Positions 47,086 through 56,178 of a DNA stretch of 61,118 nucleotides are shown piece by piece. The stretch is from a virus: positions 1-61,118 of IMG/VR virus record IMGVR_UViG_3300024264_000034; one strand, given 5' to 3'. The notes beneath the pieces were generated by a model. That model was not told the origin of the DNA. It did not search any database and saw only the letters and a list, made by a program, of their open reading frames with translations. Within the stretch, counting starts at the first letter, position 1. Each line of letters opens with the position of its first letter. The translations under genes and the position numbers were made by a program.

Positions 47086-48378
47086 TTATATTTTTTCTAT
47101 TTCAATTATTTCAGCATTTTCAAATCTAGCCATTTTAGTAGCCCTACCTTTTCTAAATATTCCACCGTCCATTTCTCCACTGAATACGCCCTTAGTACCA
47201 AAGACATAAGAATCTTTAACCATGACATTTTTGCTAACATAAGAATCTTCTATCTTACAATCAGCAGCATCAGTTGCACCAAATAAGTTACTTTCAAATA
47301 AAGATGAATTTACTAGTTCTGAACTAAAGATATCACAATTTAAAATATTACCTTGAATTTTACAGTCTACAATATCAATGCCTCTTATCTCAAAGCATTG
47401 CATTAATTCAGCATTCTTTAATTGGATTCTTCCAGTATCAGCATCATAATTAATTAATCCCTCCTTTAATCCTGCTAAAGTTAAAAGTTTAAAAACTTCT
47501 TCCCTCATCTTAGGATAAAATGTTTCTACAATTTGGTCATATGTTTGTAGATCAACCATTAATTTAACCTTAGGAAATTTTTTCTTAAATGCTTGGTAGT
47601 CTTTATAAGATTCAACTATACCACTATGTTTTTCTAAAACAGCATCTAATTTTTTTATATCTTCTTTAGTATATTTAGGATACATTAAAGATTCATATAA
47701 TGATATAACAAAATGTTCTGTTAAATTCATTATAGTATTATACTTCTTTTCATAATCCTTTCCACCTAAATACCTAAACTCTATATAGTTCTTAGGTAAT
47801 TTAGAAAAGTTTACCCCATAATACTTTTCAGACACAAACATATAATTTCTCCAAGAAATTTTTTCTGGTGAAGGTTGTGTCATTCCACTCAAAGGGACCA
47901 CAAATTTTATTGATTTTGCGTAAACTGAATTTTTTCTATTAGGGAATGCTTCATAAATTTTATCTTCATTAAAGTTCAAAACAAATTTACCAATATCCAA
48001 ACTAGATACATTAGTAGGGGTTCCTAATTTCTTTCCATCAAAAGCTACATTAACATGAATGCTACATCGCTCATTAGTGGATCCATTTTCACGAATCCAC
48101 TTTAGAGTTTTTGCAATAATAAGTTTTGATTCAACGAACGGCATTGGCCCAGTGACCAATTCAATCATGCCAGTTCCACCTGAATTATCAGGTTCTAATT
48201 TAAATACTTCATCACTAGGAGTAAATTCGCTATGAGCTTTTTCTTCTATTTGTATTCTTTTATTTAAAGTATTAGAAAGGCTTCTTTTAACCTCATCTAA
48301 TCCTTCATTTGCAAAGAATTCAAATTCTAATCCAATCTTTGATGCATATATAGCATTCAGCTGTTCGTTAGTGTACAT
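47086..48378 (-). CDS. Amidoligase-like enzyme with beta-helical C-terminus
   Basis: A 430-residue protein. IGLEFEFFANEG (E18, E20), EPDNS (62-66), MIELVTGPM (E73) and CSIHVNV (H108) follow the GxExE, D-S, E-hydrophobic-T/S-P and HV(H/N) motif order of the amidoligase/glutamate-cysteine-ligase fold, which joins an amine to a carboxylate using ATP. Residues about 315-425 have pentapeptide-repeat or beta-helix character (CKIQGNILNCDIFSSELVNS). The substrate is unknown; a peptide, protein side chain or wall component are options. It lies between the S1-like and neck-like genes and has its own promoter-like box. Confidence 0.65.
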   Translation of the reverse strand: MYTNEQLNAIYASKIGLEFEFFANEGLDEVKRSLSNTLNKRIQIEEKAHSEFTPSDEVFKLEPDNSGGTGMIELVTGPMPFVESKLIIAKTLKWIRENGSTNERCSIHVNVAFDGKKLGTPTNVSSLDIGKFVLNFNEDKIYEAFPNRKNSVYAKSIKFVVPLSGMTQPSPEKISWRNYMFVSEKYYGVNFSKLPKNYIEFRYLGGKDYEKKYNTIMNLTEHFVISLYESLMYPKYTKEDIKKLDAVLEKHSGIVESYKDYQAFKKKFPKVKLMVDLQTYDQIVETFYPKMREEVFKLLTLAGLKEGLINYDADTGRIQLKNAELMQCFEIRGIDIVDCKIQGNILNCDIFSSELVNSSLFESNLFGATDAADCKIEDSYVSKNVMVKDSYVFGTKGVFSGEMDGGIFRKGRATKMARFENAEIIEIEKI

Positions 48379-48392
48379 GTAGTTCCTGATTT

Positions 48393-48404
48393 GTTTATAT
48401 ATTC
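48393..48404 (-). promoter_or_regulatory. Late-promoter-like box (GAATATATAAAC)
   Basis: Minus-strand GAATATATAAAC, 15 nt upstream of the ATG at 48378. Confidence 0.55.
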
Positions 48405-48418
48405 AAACCAGGAATAGG

Positions 48419-49561
48419 TTATGCTATGTTCATTGTAATCTTACGATCACTAACATTTACACTACCAATTTTTACATTTACAGAATCACCTTTAGATAAA
48501 TCAGCACCTTTTAATTTAGATTTATGTATTAATCCACTAATTCCTTTTTCTAATTCAACAAAGGCACCGTATGAAGTCATCTTAGTTACTTTACCTTCAG
48601 TAATCATCATAGGCTTATATTTATCGTCTACGCCATCCCATAAATCAATTTTAGGACCAAGCTGACTCAATATAATTTTTCTATCTGATATAACTTCTTT
48701 AGCCCAAAAAGTTATTTCATCACCTGGCTTAATACTCCTGTCGTCTAATGATTTTTGTAATTCTTCGGTCAATTCAGCTTTAGGAATTAAACCAGTTAAG
48801 CATTCATCAAATTCTGCAAACACCCCAAATTTTGTAGTTCCAGTTACAAACCCAGTTCTTGGTTCTTTAATAGTTTCATTTAATTTTTCTACTGTTGTTG
48901 GAATCATTGTTCTTAAATATTCTCTGTGAGATACTACAACAGTATCTTTTTCTCTTGAGAATGTTATTGGCATAACAACTATTTCTTTTCCAACGATAGC
49001 TTCAAAATTATGTAATTTATTTAAACCTGCTAATGAACCTGGCATAAAGCATTTAATACCTGCTACATCTACCCAATAACCACCATGAATTAATTCTTTA
49101 ACTTTAGCAGTAAATCCTATTGTAGAATTACCAATGGATTCTTTAATTTCTTTTAACTTAACTTCTCTTATTGCATCAGAAATAGAAGCAATAACATCTC
49201 CAGTTTTTTGATTAGTTTTAATCTTAACATCGATCTCCATACCAACTTCTAATTGTTCTACGATATAATCAGGTTCTTTTGTTAGAGTACAATATGCAGT
49301 ATATTTAGATTGAATATCAATAAGGGCTCTTTCTTTATCTTTAGATATAAAGGTAACCTCCCCTCTTGTGGTATAAGCCACATTGTCTTCTATCAGTTGT
49401 GTTTTTTGTAAAGTAGGATCTGAAACTCCATACATCGAGAGTACATCTGCTGCATAAGCTTCATTACACATTAATTTTGTTCCCTCAGGAACTTGAACTT
49501 TTACTGTCTTTGTATCAAATGGATCATCACTTAATTGAATTGTGATTTCTTGTTCGGTCAT
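48419..49561 (-). CDS. Ribosomal protein S1-like protein with four S1 domains
   Basis: A 380-residue protein made mostly of S1 (OB-fold) RNA-binding domains at about 62-132, 146-212, 234-300 and 319-380. Domains 3 and 4 are clearest: GFVTGTTKFGVFAEFDECLTG plus LIP, and GKVTKMTSYGAFVELEKGIS followed by GLIHKSKL and GDSVNVKI. The architecture matches bacterial ribosomal protein S1 shortened at both ends, not RNase E or PNPase (one S1 each). S1 brings mRNA to the 30S subunit, important where mRNAs lack Shine-Dalgarno sequences, as here. The role in redirecting host translation is inference. It is flanked by tail and amidoligase genes. Confidence 0.85.
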   Translation of the reverse strand: MTEQEITIQLSDDPFDTKTVKVQVPEGTKLMCNEAYAADVLSMYGVSDPTLQKTQLIEDNVAYTTRGEVTFISKDKERALIDIQSKYTAYCTLTKEPDYIVEQLEVGMEIDVKIKTNQKTGDVIASISDAIREVKLKEIKESIGNSTIGFTAKVKELIHGGYWVDVAGIKCFMPGSLAGLNKLHNFEAIVGKEIVVMPITFSREKDTVVVSHREYLRTMIPTTVEKLNETIKEPRTGFVTGTTKFGVFAEFDECLTGLIPKAELTEELQKSLDDRSIKPGDEITFWAKEVISDRKIILSQLGPKIDLWDGVDDKYKPMMITEGKVTKMTSYGAFVELEKGISGLIHKSKLKGADLSKGDSVNVKIGSVNVSDRKITMNIA

Positions 49562-49587
49562 TTTTTATTTTTTACGAGGTTATTATA

Positions 49588-49599
49588 GATTATATATTT
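49588..49599 (-). promoter_or_regulatory. Late-promoter-like box (AAATATATAATC)
   Basis: Minus-strand AAATATATAATC, 26 nt upstream of the S1-like ATG at 49561, in the 83-nt gap. Confidence 0.5.
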
Positions 49600-49644
49600 G
49601 TACATCTAGTATTAGTTATACATATGAGTTAGTAGATTGTTTCA

Positions 49645-49929
49645 TTAGGTAATTGCACCTGCACCTGCACCTGTACCAGTTCCAGGACCACCTGTGGTTG
49701 CTACAACAGTTGTAACAGCAGTAGTTACCAATCCTGATTTTATATAAGCATCTATAGCCGGCGCTGCAATTTCAGCAAATGCCTTACCGCCTGCATTCTT
49801 TATATCAGTATTAGATACCGTTGCTTTTGCATCTTTAATATTTTCTTTTGCCTTATTTTCCATTGCAGTTTCACCCGCAATAAATGCAGCTTTCAGAGCT
49901 TGTGTTAAAATACTTGGTACTAATGGCAT
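49645..49929 (-). CDS. Small Ala/Gly-rich virion-type protein
   Basis: A 94-residue protein. Residues 1-65 are alanine-rich helical (MPLVPSILTQALKAAFIAGE), followed by Val/Thr-rich sequence and a glycine tail (GGPGTGTGAGAGAIT). There is no signal peptide. It follows the gp5-like spike gene after 26 nt and its own promoter-like box. Position suggests a spike-tip, hub-filling or tail-lumen protein, but no family was recognised. Confidence 0.5.
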   Translation of the reverse strand: MPLVPSILTQALKAAFIAGETAMENKAKENIKDAKATVSNTDIKNAGGKAFAEIAAPAIDAYIKSGLVTTAVTTVVATTGGPGTGTGAGAGAIT

Positions 49930-49945
49930 AATTTAAAATTTTATA

Positions 49946-49957
49946 ATTTATATATTT
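49946..49957 (-). promoter_or_regulatory. Late-promoter-like box (AAATATATAAAT)
   Basis: Minus-strand AAATATATAAAT, 16 nt before the ATG at 49929, overlapping the last two bases of the spike gene. Confidence 0.5.
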
Positions 49958-50852
49958 AAAGAGTTTTGACTTGCTTTTGGCTCAATTCAGCAGGCGTCAT
50001 TGGTTTCATAGGCGGACTTGTTGGCGAACCTCTATCTCCAATATGAGTATGACTATTAAATAAAGACAAAAATTTATTTCCTAATACTAATGGCTCACTT
50101 GCGCCTTGGCCTAATTCAATGGATGATGAATGATTAATAATAGTATTTTTACAATTAATTATTGCATCTTCGCAATTAATCTCAGTATTTGCTCCACTGT
50201 TAATTGTAACTTGAGCAGAATGAGTAAATGTTAAATTACCATCATTAAGCATTACAATAGTATCACCGTTAGCATTTATTATTTCAACAGAATTATCAGG
50301 TTTTATATTCACTGTAGTTGGACCTTCGGTTGTAGTATAGTCCATCATTAACCCCTTTTCTTCTGTAAAGAAAACTTTAATATGTTCACCTTCTCTTTCA
50401 TTAGTTACTTCAGATACACCATCTTGCAATTCTCCAGTTAAACCAAATGCAGTATCATAAATTAATACATGAGAATTTTGGTATGAAGGTTCTACCTCAG
50501 CTTTAGTTTCATCTGAAGGGTAAATGTTTTCATGATAAACAGGTTGATAAAAATTTCCGTTATCAAAAGTAAGTCTTACAATAGAACCTAATTTAGGAAT
50601 TTCAAATTTACCACTTCCTGTATTACTTCCACCATACATTAACTGATGCGGTCTTGACCATGGGAGAGCAGCGGTTGGAATCTTATATGCACTTTCTGGA
50701 TCTCCAGGATCTACACGATCATCCATTTTACCATATACTCTAATCTTACATCGGCCTTCAAATATATCATCATTAGTATCTTCGACAATTCCTACCCATT
50801 GTGTAGATCTTAAATCATCTGAATTAAAATTTATTGGATTTACTTTTCCCAT
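49956..50852 (-). CDS. gp5-like central spike without lysozyme domain
   Basis: A 298-residue protein. Residues 18-110 form an OB-fold-like N-terminus (QWVGIVEDTNDDIFEGRCKI, LPWSRPHQLMYGG, PKLGSIVRLTFDNG). Residues about 180-255 are beta-helical repeats (VEIINANGDTIVML, INCEDAIINCKNTIIN) and the end carries FNSHTHIGDRGSPTSPP, a motif frequent in spike proteins of the gp5/VgrG/gpV type. T4 gp5 (575 residues) has a lysozyme between OB and helix domains; none is present here. It trimerises under the gp27-like hub to pierce the outer membrane. Its start overlaps the stop of the 475-aa gene. Confidence 0.8.
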   Translation of the reverse strand: MGKVNPINFNSDDLRSTQWVGIVEDTNDDIFEGRCKIRVYGKMDDRVDPGDPESAYKIPTAALPWSRPHQLMYGGSNTGSGKFEIPKLGSIVRLTFDNGNFYQPVYHENIYPSDETKAEVEPSYQNSHVLIYDTAFGLTGELQDGVSEVTNEREGEHIKVFFTEEKGLMMDYTTTEGPTTVNIKPDNSVEIINANGDTIVMLNDGNLTFTHSAQVTINSGANTEINCEDAIINCKNTIINHSSSIELGQGASEPLVLGNKFLSLFNSHTHIGDRGSPTSPPMKPMTPAELSQKQVKTL

Positions 50853-52279
50853 TAATCAAATATATTTTCTTTTGTTATAGTAGAATTAGGCGGTGGCCCA
50901 GATGGACCAAAAACATTAGTAGAATCTAGCCCGTCATTAACAGGAGTAGCCGGGTCATAAACTTGGGAGGCAGCAAATGGGGCAGCATCTGGTGCAACCC
51001 CTAGCGGATTATCACCTATGTTTGTAATTGCTGTATCATTTCCAAATGTATCTAATTCACCGTCTGTGCCTGGTATAATTGCGCCGGCAGCTGCATTTGC
51101 TAATGCTTGTGGATTGGATATAGCACCAAGTATTTGATTTCTTAATCCAAATACATTTCCTAATGTTAAACCTTGTATGGCACTAGATGCAAATCTTCCT
51201 GCTAAATTAACCGCCCCATTTACTTGGTTCATTAATTGGTCTTTACCAAATTGTTTTAATTTTCCTGCAAAGCTAGGATCAGTATTCCCTTGTGTTTTAC
51301 CTGCATCTAATTTATCATTATAACCAGAATATTGCGATGTATCTTCCATGTTCCCATACGACCATTTTATTTCTGTGGATGCTATATTACCTCCGGTGTT
51401 AGTGACACCTTCAAATACTTTACCACTTGCAGCAGGATCCCACATACATTCCATAAATCTCATTCCTACTTGTGAAGTATTTTCATTTACAAATTCCTTA
51501 GTATCAGCTGTTGCATCACTAGGATTTAGTGCACCTAACCAATTTCTTACAGTTTTAAATTTTCTTATTTCCTGTACATAAACATAGACATCAAATTTTA
51601 ATAAATTTTTAGGAACGACATATCTTTTATAACGATTATCATAAATAGCCATTTTATATAAATTAAATAGAGCAGTAATTTTTAAATCAATTGCCTCAAG
51701 GCAGCCTATAGTTATACCTTCTTCTCCAGTTGTACCTGTATAAGGATCTATGGAGAATGAAGAATTCTTTTCCCATGCTTCTTTTATGCCTGCAATTGTT
51801 TGAAAATAATATGGTCTTGTTTGATTAACTTCCTGAATACCTTGAATAAATGCTTTTAAATATTCAGCTCTATTTGCTTCTCCTATTTTATTTAAGTATG
51901 CTACTGCTGATGGTGTTGAAGGATAATTATTATTTGAATCAGATGGTGTACTAATAAGTCCACCTTGTGTAGATACCTGACCATCTCCAGGTGCAGGTGT
52001 TAGAGCAGCAGGAGGAATTCCATTTGAGCCAACCGTGGCACCATTAAATAATGGCGATGTAATATCAAACATTAAACTAAAACCAAGATACGTAGGATCA
52101 TCTAATGAGGTTACAGCATTAGATCCAGATCCGTTAGCTGTCTTTGCATTATTTACAAACCTTTTTGCAAATTCGTAACTAGATGGAAATGAACTTCCAC
52201 CTAAATAAGAACCAAAAGGTCCAGCTAATTGCGCCAATCCTTGGCTACCTGCTGGATTTGCTAAATCTATTAAAGGCAT
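50852..52279 (-). CDS. Tail/baseplate structural protein of unknown family
   Basis: A 475-residue protein between the gp27-like hub and the gp5-like spike. Residues 60-260 look conserved and folded (DDPTYLGFSLMFDI, YYFQTIAGIKEAWEKN, GCLEAIDLKITALFNLYKMA, LLKFDVYVYVQEIRKFK); the C-terminal third is low-complexity Ala/Gly/Asn/Asp. The beta strand LLKFDVYVYVQE suggests a tail-tube-like fold, so a tube initiator, gp54-type or hub-adaptor role is plausible. The 1-base overlap with the spike gene supports coordinated expression. Confidence 0.55.
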   Translation of the reverse strand: MPLIDLANPAGSQGLAQLAGPFGSYLGGSSFPSSYEFAKRFVNNAKTANGSGSNAVTSLDDPTYLGFSLMFDITSPLFNGATVGSNGIPPAALTPAPGDGQVSTQGGLISTPSDSNNNYPSTPSAVAYLNKIGEANRAEYLKAFIQGIQEVNQTRPYYFQTIAGIKEAWEKNSSFSIDPYTGTTGEEGITIGCLEAIDLKITALFNLYKMAIYDNRYKRYVVPKNLLKFDVYVYVQEIRKFKTVRNWLGALNPSDATADTKEFVNENTSQVGMRFMECMWDPAASGKVFEGVTNTGGNIASTEIKWSYGNMEDTSQYSGYNDKLDAGKTQGNTDPSFAGKLKQFGKDQLMNQVNGAVNLAGRFASSAIQGLTLGNVFGLRNQILGAISNPQALANAAAGAIIPGTDGELDTFGNDTAITNIGDNPLGVAPDAAPFAASQVYDPATPVNDGLDSTNVFGPSGPPPNSTITKENIFD

Positions 52280-52293
52280 AATCTAATCATGTT

Positions 52294-52306
52294 TTTATAT
52301 TTATTT
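52294..52306 (-). promoter_or_regulatory. AATAAATATAAAA leader element
   Basis: Minus-strand AATAAATATAAAA about 15 nt before the ATG at 52279. Confidence 0.35.
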
Positions 52307-53789
52307 ATGTAGACGGAGTAAACTCTCGTCGCTGTAATTTTAATTTCATTCTTATTGGCCCAGGTTCAGTATATAACCACTCTACACCAGTTATAACATA
52401 AAATCCCGTTAAGTATTCATTCACTATACCATTCTGTGAAGCTGCATCATTTTCTACATCATCACCTGATCTAGTTTGTGGTGCATCTTCACCTTCAATC
52501 TCATCATTATTTGGTCCAAGTAAAGTACTTTTTATTGGGCTAGCATATTCTAAAATTTGAACATATATTCTACTATATCTTACAAGAGCAGGGTTAACTG
52601 TATCTAATTCTATAATCATTCCCATTTTATTAATCTCAACATTATTCTGATAGTTTTGAACTACTGCGTGTTGAAATTCAGGGTGAACGTTGTCTCCTTG
52701 TGTTCCTAGATATTTATATTTAACTTGGTCATTTCTAGGTCCTTCTGGTTCGCCGTCTATAATTCTACCTTTTGTTGCTGGTATCATTCCTGGTGTATCA
52801 TTTGTTAAAGGATCTACAAATTCACTTATCCATTCTTTGGCTTCTAAATCCCAATACTGAGTATATCTTTTATAACCGTTAGCTTTACTAATCTCACCAC
52901 TCTTATTAACCATTTCATATTTAGAAACATATCTTGCACCACCTTGCATTTGAACCATGTTACTTAAATAATTTGGAATATTGCCTTCTTGCCCCTCAGC
53001 ACCTTCAGCACCAATAGTATCTCCAGCGTTTTGGCTAAAATCTTGGCTTGCTTCAATTTCACCTTCTTGGCTAAATAATCTATTAACATCAACCATAGTT
53101 AAATAATAGTAAGGGTCAATATAAGATGTAAAAAAAGTTTCATCACTTAAGTAACTATTTGCAACAATATCTTGGATCCAAGTTTCGGTAGTATCATTAG
53201 GATTAGTCCATGTCATAGTATCCGCAGTTTCCTCAACGTTAGAGGCATAGCCTAATTGTAATCTTTCTGCAATATTTAATAAAGCATCCCAACTAGTAAC
53301 CTCTTCTTCATATTCTACATTTTCTGTAAAAAGGTTTGGAATAAACATTCTACCTGTTACGAGATATTCACTAGCCGAAACTCCACCACCACCCCCAACA
53401 GGTTTACAATCAACAACGGTAAAATCTATTCTTATAGGTTTAAATGTAGTCTCATCACCCTGAGATCTGATATTAACCTGTATTAAGTCACCATCTTTAG
53501 GATAAAATCTTGCAGTAAACATTCCATCCACGTCTGCAAATTGAATTCTACATGTAGGATAAAAAGCATTATTTTTTAGTGTGAATAGATTTAACCTATC
53601 CATTTGAACATCATAACCATTTATTCTAATAACAGGAACTACCTGTGAAAATTTGGAAGGTCTTTCCTTCATCGTACTATTATCCGAATTTTCACTACCG
53701 CTTTCTATATCCAATATTTCTAAAGGATCTAATTTAATAGCAGGTTCTATGACTGTTAATATATTTCTTTCAACTATGCTTTCAGACAT
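52305..53789 (-). CDS. 27: Baseplate hub protein, gp27-like
   Basis: A 494-residue protein. A disordered N-terminus of about 45 residues precedes a beta-rich core (VVPVIRINGYDVQMDRLNLF, FYPTCRIQFADVDGMF, RFYPKDGDLIQVNIRS) that suits the gpD/gp27 hub fold. Acidic low-complexity stretches interrupt it near 250-270 and 435-460. The C-terminal part, FYVITGVEWLYTEPGPIRMK, is typical of hub proteins that contact the spike. It lies between gp53-like and spike-associated genes. The gp27 assignment is by fold pattern and context. Confidence 0.7.
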   Translation of the reverse strand: MSESIVERNILTVIEPAIKLDPLEILDIESGSENSDNSTMKERPSKFSQVVPVIRINGYDVQMDRLNLFTLKNNAFYPTCRIQFADVDGMFTARFYPKDGDLIQVNIRSQGDETTFKPIRIDFTVVDCKPVGGGGGVSASEYLVTGRMFIPNLFTENVEYEEEVTSWDALLNIAERLQLGYASNVEETADTMTWTNPNDTTETWIQDIVANSYLSDETFFTSYIDPYYYLTMVDVNRLFSQEGEIEASQDFSQNAGDTIGAEGAEGQEGNIPNYLSNMVQMQGGARYVSKYEMVNKSGEISKANGYKRYTQYWDLEAKEWISEFVDPLTNDTPGMIPATKGRIIDGEPEGPRNDQVKYKYLGTQGDNVHPEFQHAVVQNYQNNVEINKMGMIIELDTVNPALVRYSRIYVQILEYASPIKSTLLGPNNDEIEGEDAPQTRSGDDVENDAASQNGIVNEYLTGFYVITGVEWLYTEPGPIRMKLKLQRREFTPST

Positions 53790-53798
53790 ATCCTATAA

Positions 53799-54338
53799 TT
53801 ATGTGTTTGTGTTATTCCTAGTAGGTAAGTTAGCACCTAATTTTATTTTTCCTCCTTCATATACTTTGGCATCTTGCCCTTGTTGAAGCATGTTAGGTGG
53901 AATAGGCGCTTTTACTCCAGCCTTTTTGGTTTTGGCTTTTTGTATCAATCGCTGTATTCTTGATTGATCCATTTCGCTCTGTCTACCAGTATCAACATAT
54001 TGTGATAATGCTGCACTTGGTCTAGATGCTGCATTAGGTCTCCTATAAACTAGCTCTTCTTCTTTAAGTTGAGGTATAGCTAAAACATCACCTTCTTGTA
54101 AACTAAAAGGATTAAAAATATTATTAACAACACAGATGGCATCAATGTACTTCCCTGACCCAAAATACTTTTGTGATATTTTATCAACTCGACCTGCCTC
54201 ATCAGCTGTTACGTAGTGTAATGCTTTAACACCAAGCTCTCTTTTATATTTAAATGAAGGGGCTGTTAAGTCATAATACTGTTCTCCAGTTTTATCATCA
54301 GATATTTTATTCTTTAATGTAAGAGATTTAATATTCAT
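53799..54338 (-). CDS. 53: LysM baseplate protein, gp53-like
   Basis: A 179-residue protein. Residues 39-89 form a LysM-type domain (HYVTADEAGRVDKISQKYFG, AICVVNNIFNPFSLQEGDVL, then AIP). T4 gp53 (196 residues) is a baseplate wedge protein with such a domain, used there to hold adjacent wedges. The C-terminal half is Arg/Lys/Gln-rich and probably flexible. It precedes the gp27-like gene. A general LysM tail protein of the type found next to hubs in other contractile systems is the alternative. Confidence 0.72.
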   Translation of the reverse strand: MNIKSLTLKNKISDDKTGEQYYDLTAPSFKYKRELGVKALHYVTADEAGRVDKISQKYFGSGKYIDAICVVNNIFNPFSLQEGDVLAIPQLKEEELVYRRPNAASRPSAALSQYVDTGRQSEMDQSRIQRLIQKAKTKKAGVKAPIPPNMLQQGQDAKVYEGGKIKLGANLPTRNNTNT

Positions 54339-54352
54339 TTTTAATTATTCTT

Positions 54353-56152
54353 TTATGAATCAATTAGCATTTGTGTTGTATTACTAACTGCTTCGGCTGT
54401 TGCTGTTAAACCTAAGTTACCTTTCGCAGACTTATTAGATTTAATATTACTAATCTGTTCATTATTAAAATCAGATGCTGCTGCTTGATTAGTACTAGGT
54501 TTTAATGATTGTGTTCCAATGTCTGGTATAGAGCCATAAGTAGCAACTTCTTTACCTGCTAAATTTAATACATCTTCAACACCGGCGGCAGATGCGTATA
54601 TTCTACCCTTTCCAGCATTAAACATATTTTCTATATCACCTTTATCACGAGGCTTTGCATGTTTCATATCTATTTCAAATTTTACCTCCATAGGAAAATC
54701 ATCATAACCTAAACCTTGGCCTAATGTCATTGTAGAGTTATCACAAATCATATTACCCATCATAACGATAGGGTTCAGTGGATTACCAACAGTTATATGC
54801 CAGTCACCAGTAGGTTCACCACTAATAAAAGCTTTTGTTGCTTGTGTACCTGTTTGCCCACCTACTTGGCTACCTAAAAATCCTCCTAACATATTACCTA
54901 GTAAATTCTTACCAACCTTTTTTAATCCATCTACAAAACTGTTTGCAGAAAAACCGCCTTCCTGATCGCCAAATAATCCTTTGAATCCATTCTCAACATC
55001 ATTAACTACACTTCCCATATACCCAGAAAAATTACCACCTCTTAATAAATTAGGATCTCCAAATTGACTAGCTACATAACCTGCACTACCATAATACCTA
55101 TGCCCACCACCAAAGAATTGAGCATTATTAGTAGACATGGTTAACATATTACTAATAATATCAATCATTGCTATTTTAGGATTAATATAGCTTAACGATT
55201 TTAATTCATATTCAAATGTTAGTTTCATATCATTTGAAAACTTTAATCCTCTATCTCTAATTTGTGTAGTATCAATTACGTTAACAGGACCTAAAACAAA
55301 ATTTGCATAAGTAGTACCTAACCTATCTGCTGTACTGCTACCTGCACCATTTTGTGCTCTAAACTTAGCTCCAGAACTAACATCCTTTGCAGAATCAGCT
55401 ATTGCCCTACCTACACCTCCAATTTTATTGTAAAAAGGTTGCTGAGTATAACCTCCTCCAGCACCACCTTGGTCAATAGCTTCAAAATCAGCTTTAAGTT
55501 CTTTGTAATTTAATCCAAAAGACATTTTTAATAATTCTTCTAATGTATTACCTGCGGTTTCACCTAAATAAGTTATAGCAGTTACACCAGCAATCTGAGT
55601 TGCATCAACTTCATCATTCTCAGAATCCTTAGGCCTAACACTATACTTATAAATATTATCAGGAATAGGTGTTGGAAATCTTCTTAATGTAATTAAATGA
55701 TTTACCGGAATCTTTTTGTAATATTTAGAATATAAAAAATCTGATGGCTTATAACCTATCTTAGGATACTTTTCTTCAAAGTAATTAATTATCTTTGGCA
55801 ATGAAACTTGATTAGCTTGTGTACCACCCATTAATGGATTATCTGCCTGGTCAATAAAATTATTACTTTGTGAAGATTCTAGGTTTCCATAAAATCCTTG
55901 AAAATTAAAAAGAGCATACTTATTAGCAATAGATGATGGAATTGGGGTATCAGACATACCTTTTGCCACGGTTAGAGAATCCGCTACTGCTGAATTAGTA
56001 TAAAAGTTTTTTGAATATAAGTCACTTACACCTTTAGCAAAACCTGTAGATTCACCACCAAAAGGTCCTAACCTATCGTTGTTTAACTTATTAGGTCCAG
56101 GATACATTGCATCATTAAGACTGCCTATTTTCTCACTTAAATTAAATCCCAT
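54353..56152 (-). CDS. Tail-tube cap/initiator, gp48/gp54-like
   Basis: A 599-residue protein. The central block LKLTFEYELKSLSYINPKIA, MIDIISNMLTMSTNNAQFFG and GGHRYYG, and the C-terminal block WHITVGNPLNPIVMMGNM, MTLGQGLGYDDFPMEVKFEI, DMKHAKPRDKGDIENMF, are the patterns of baseplate proteins with a tail-tube fold that start tube growth on the hub. The N-terminal 120 residues are low-complexity. T4 has two such proteins (gp48, gp54); this one is larger than either, so it could combine both roles. It starts the hub operon from a late-promoter-like box. Confidence 0.65.
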   Translation of the reverse strand: MGFNLSEKIGSLNDAMYPGPNKLNNDRLGPFGGESTGFAKGVSDLYSKNFYTNSAVADSLTVAKGMSDTPIPSSIANKYALFNFQGFYGNLESSQSNNFIDQADNPLMGGTQANQVSLPKIINYFEEKYPKIGYKPSDFLYSKYYKKIPVNHLITLRRFPTPIPDNIYKYSVRPKDSENDEVDATQIAGVTAITYLGETAGNTLEELLKMSFGLNYKELKADFEAIDQGGAGGGYTQQPFYNKIGGVGRAIADSAKDVSSGAKFRAQNGAGSSTADRLGTTYANFVLGPVNVIDTTQIRDRGLKFSNDMKLTFEYELKSLSYINPKIAMIDIISNMLTMSTNNAQFFGGGHRYYGSAGYVASQFGDPNLLRGGNFSGYMGSVVNDVENGFKGLFGDQEGGFSANSFVDGLKKVGKNLLGNMLGGFLGSQVGGQTGTQATKAFISGEPTGDWHITVGNPLNPIVMMGNMICDNSTMTLGQGLGYDDFPMEVKFEIDMKHAKPRDKGDIENMFNAGKGRIYASAAGVEDVLNLAGKEVATYGSIPDIGTQSLKPSTNQAAASDFNNEQISNIKSNKSAKGNLGLTATAEAVSNTTQMLIDS

Positions 56153-56166
56153 AAAATACAGTTATT

Positions 56167-56178
56167 TTATTATATATT
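56167..56178 (-). promoter_or_regulatory. Late-promoter-like box (AATATATAATAA)
   Basis: Minus-strand AATATATAATAA 14 nt upstream of the ATG at 56152. Confidence 0.55.
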
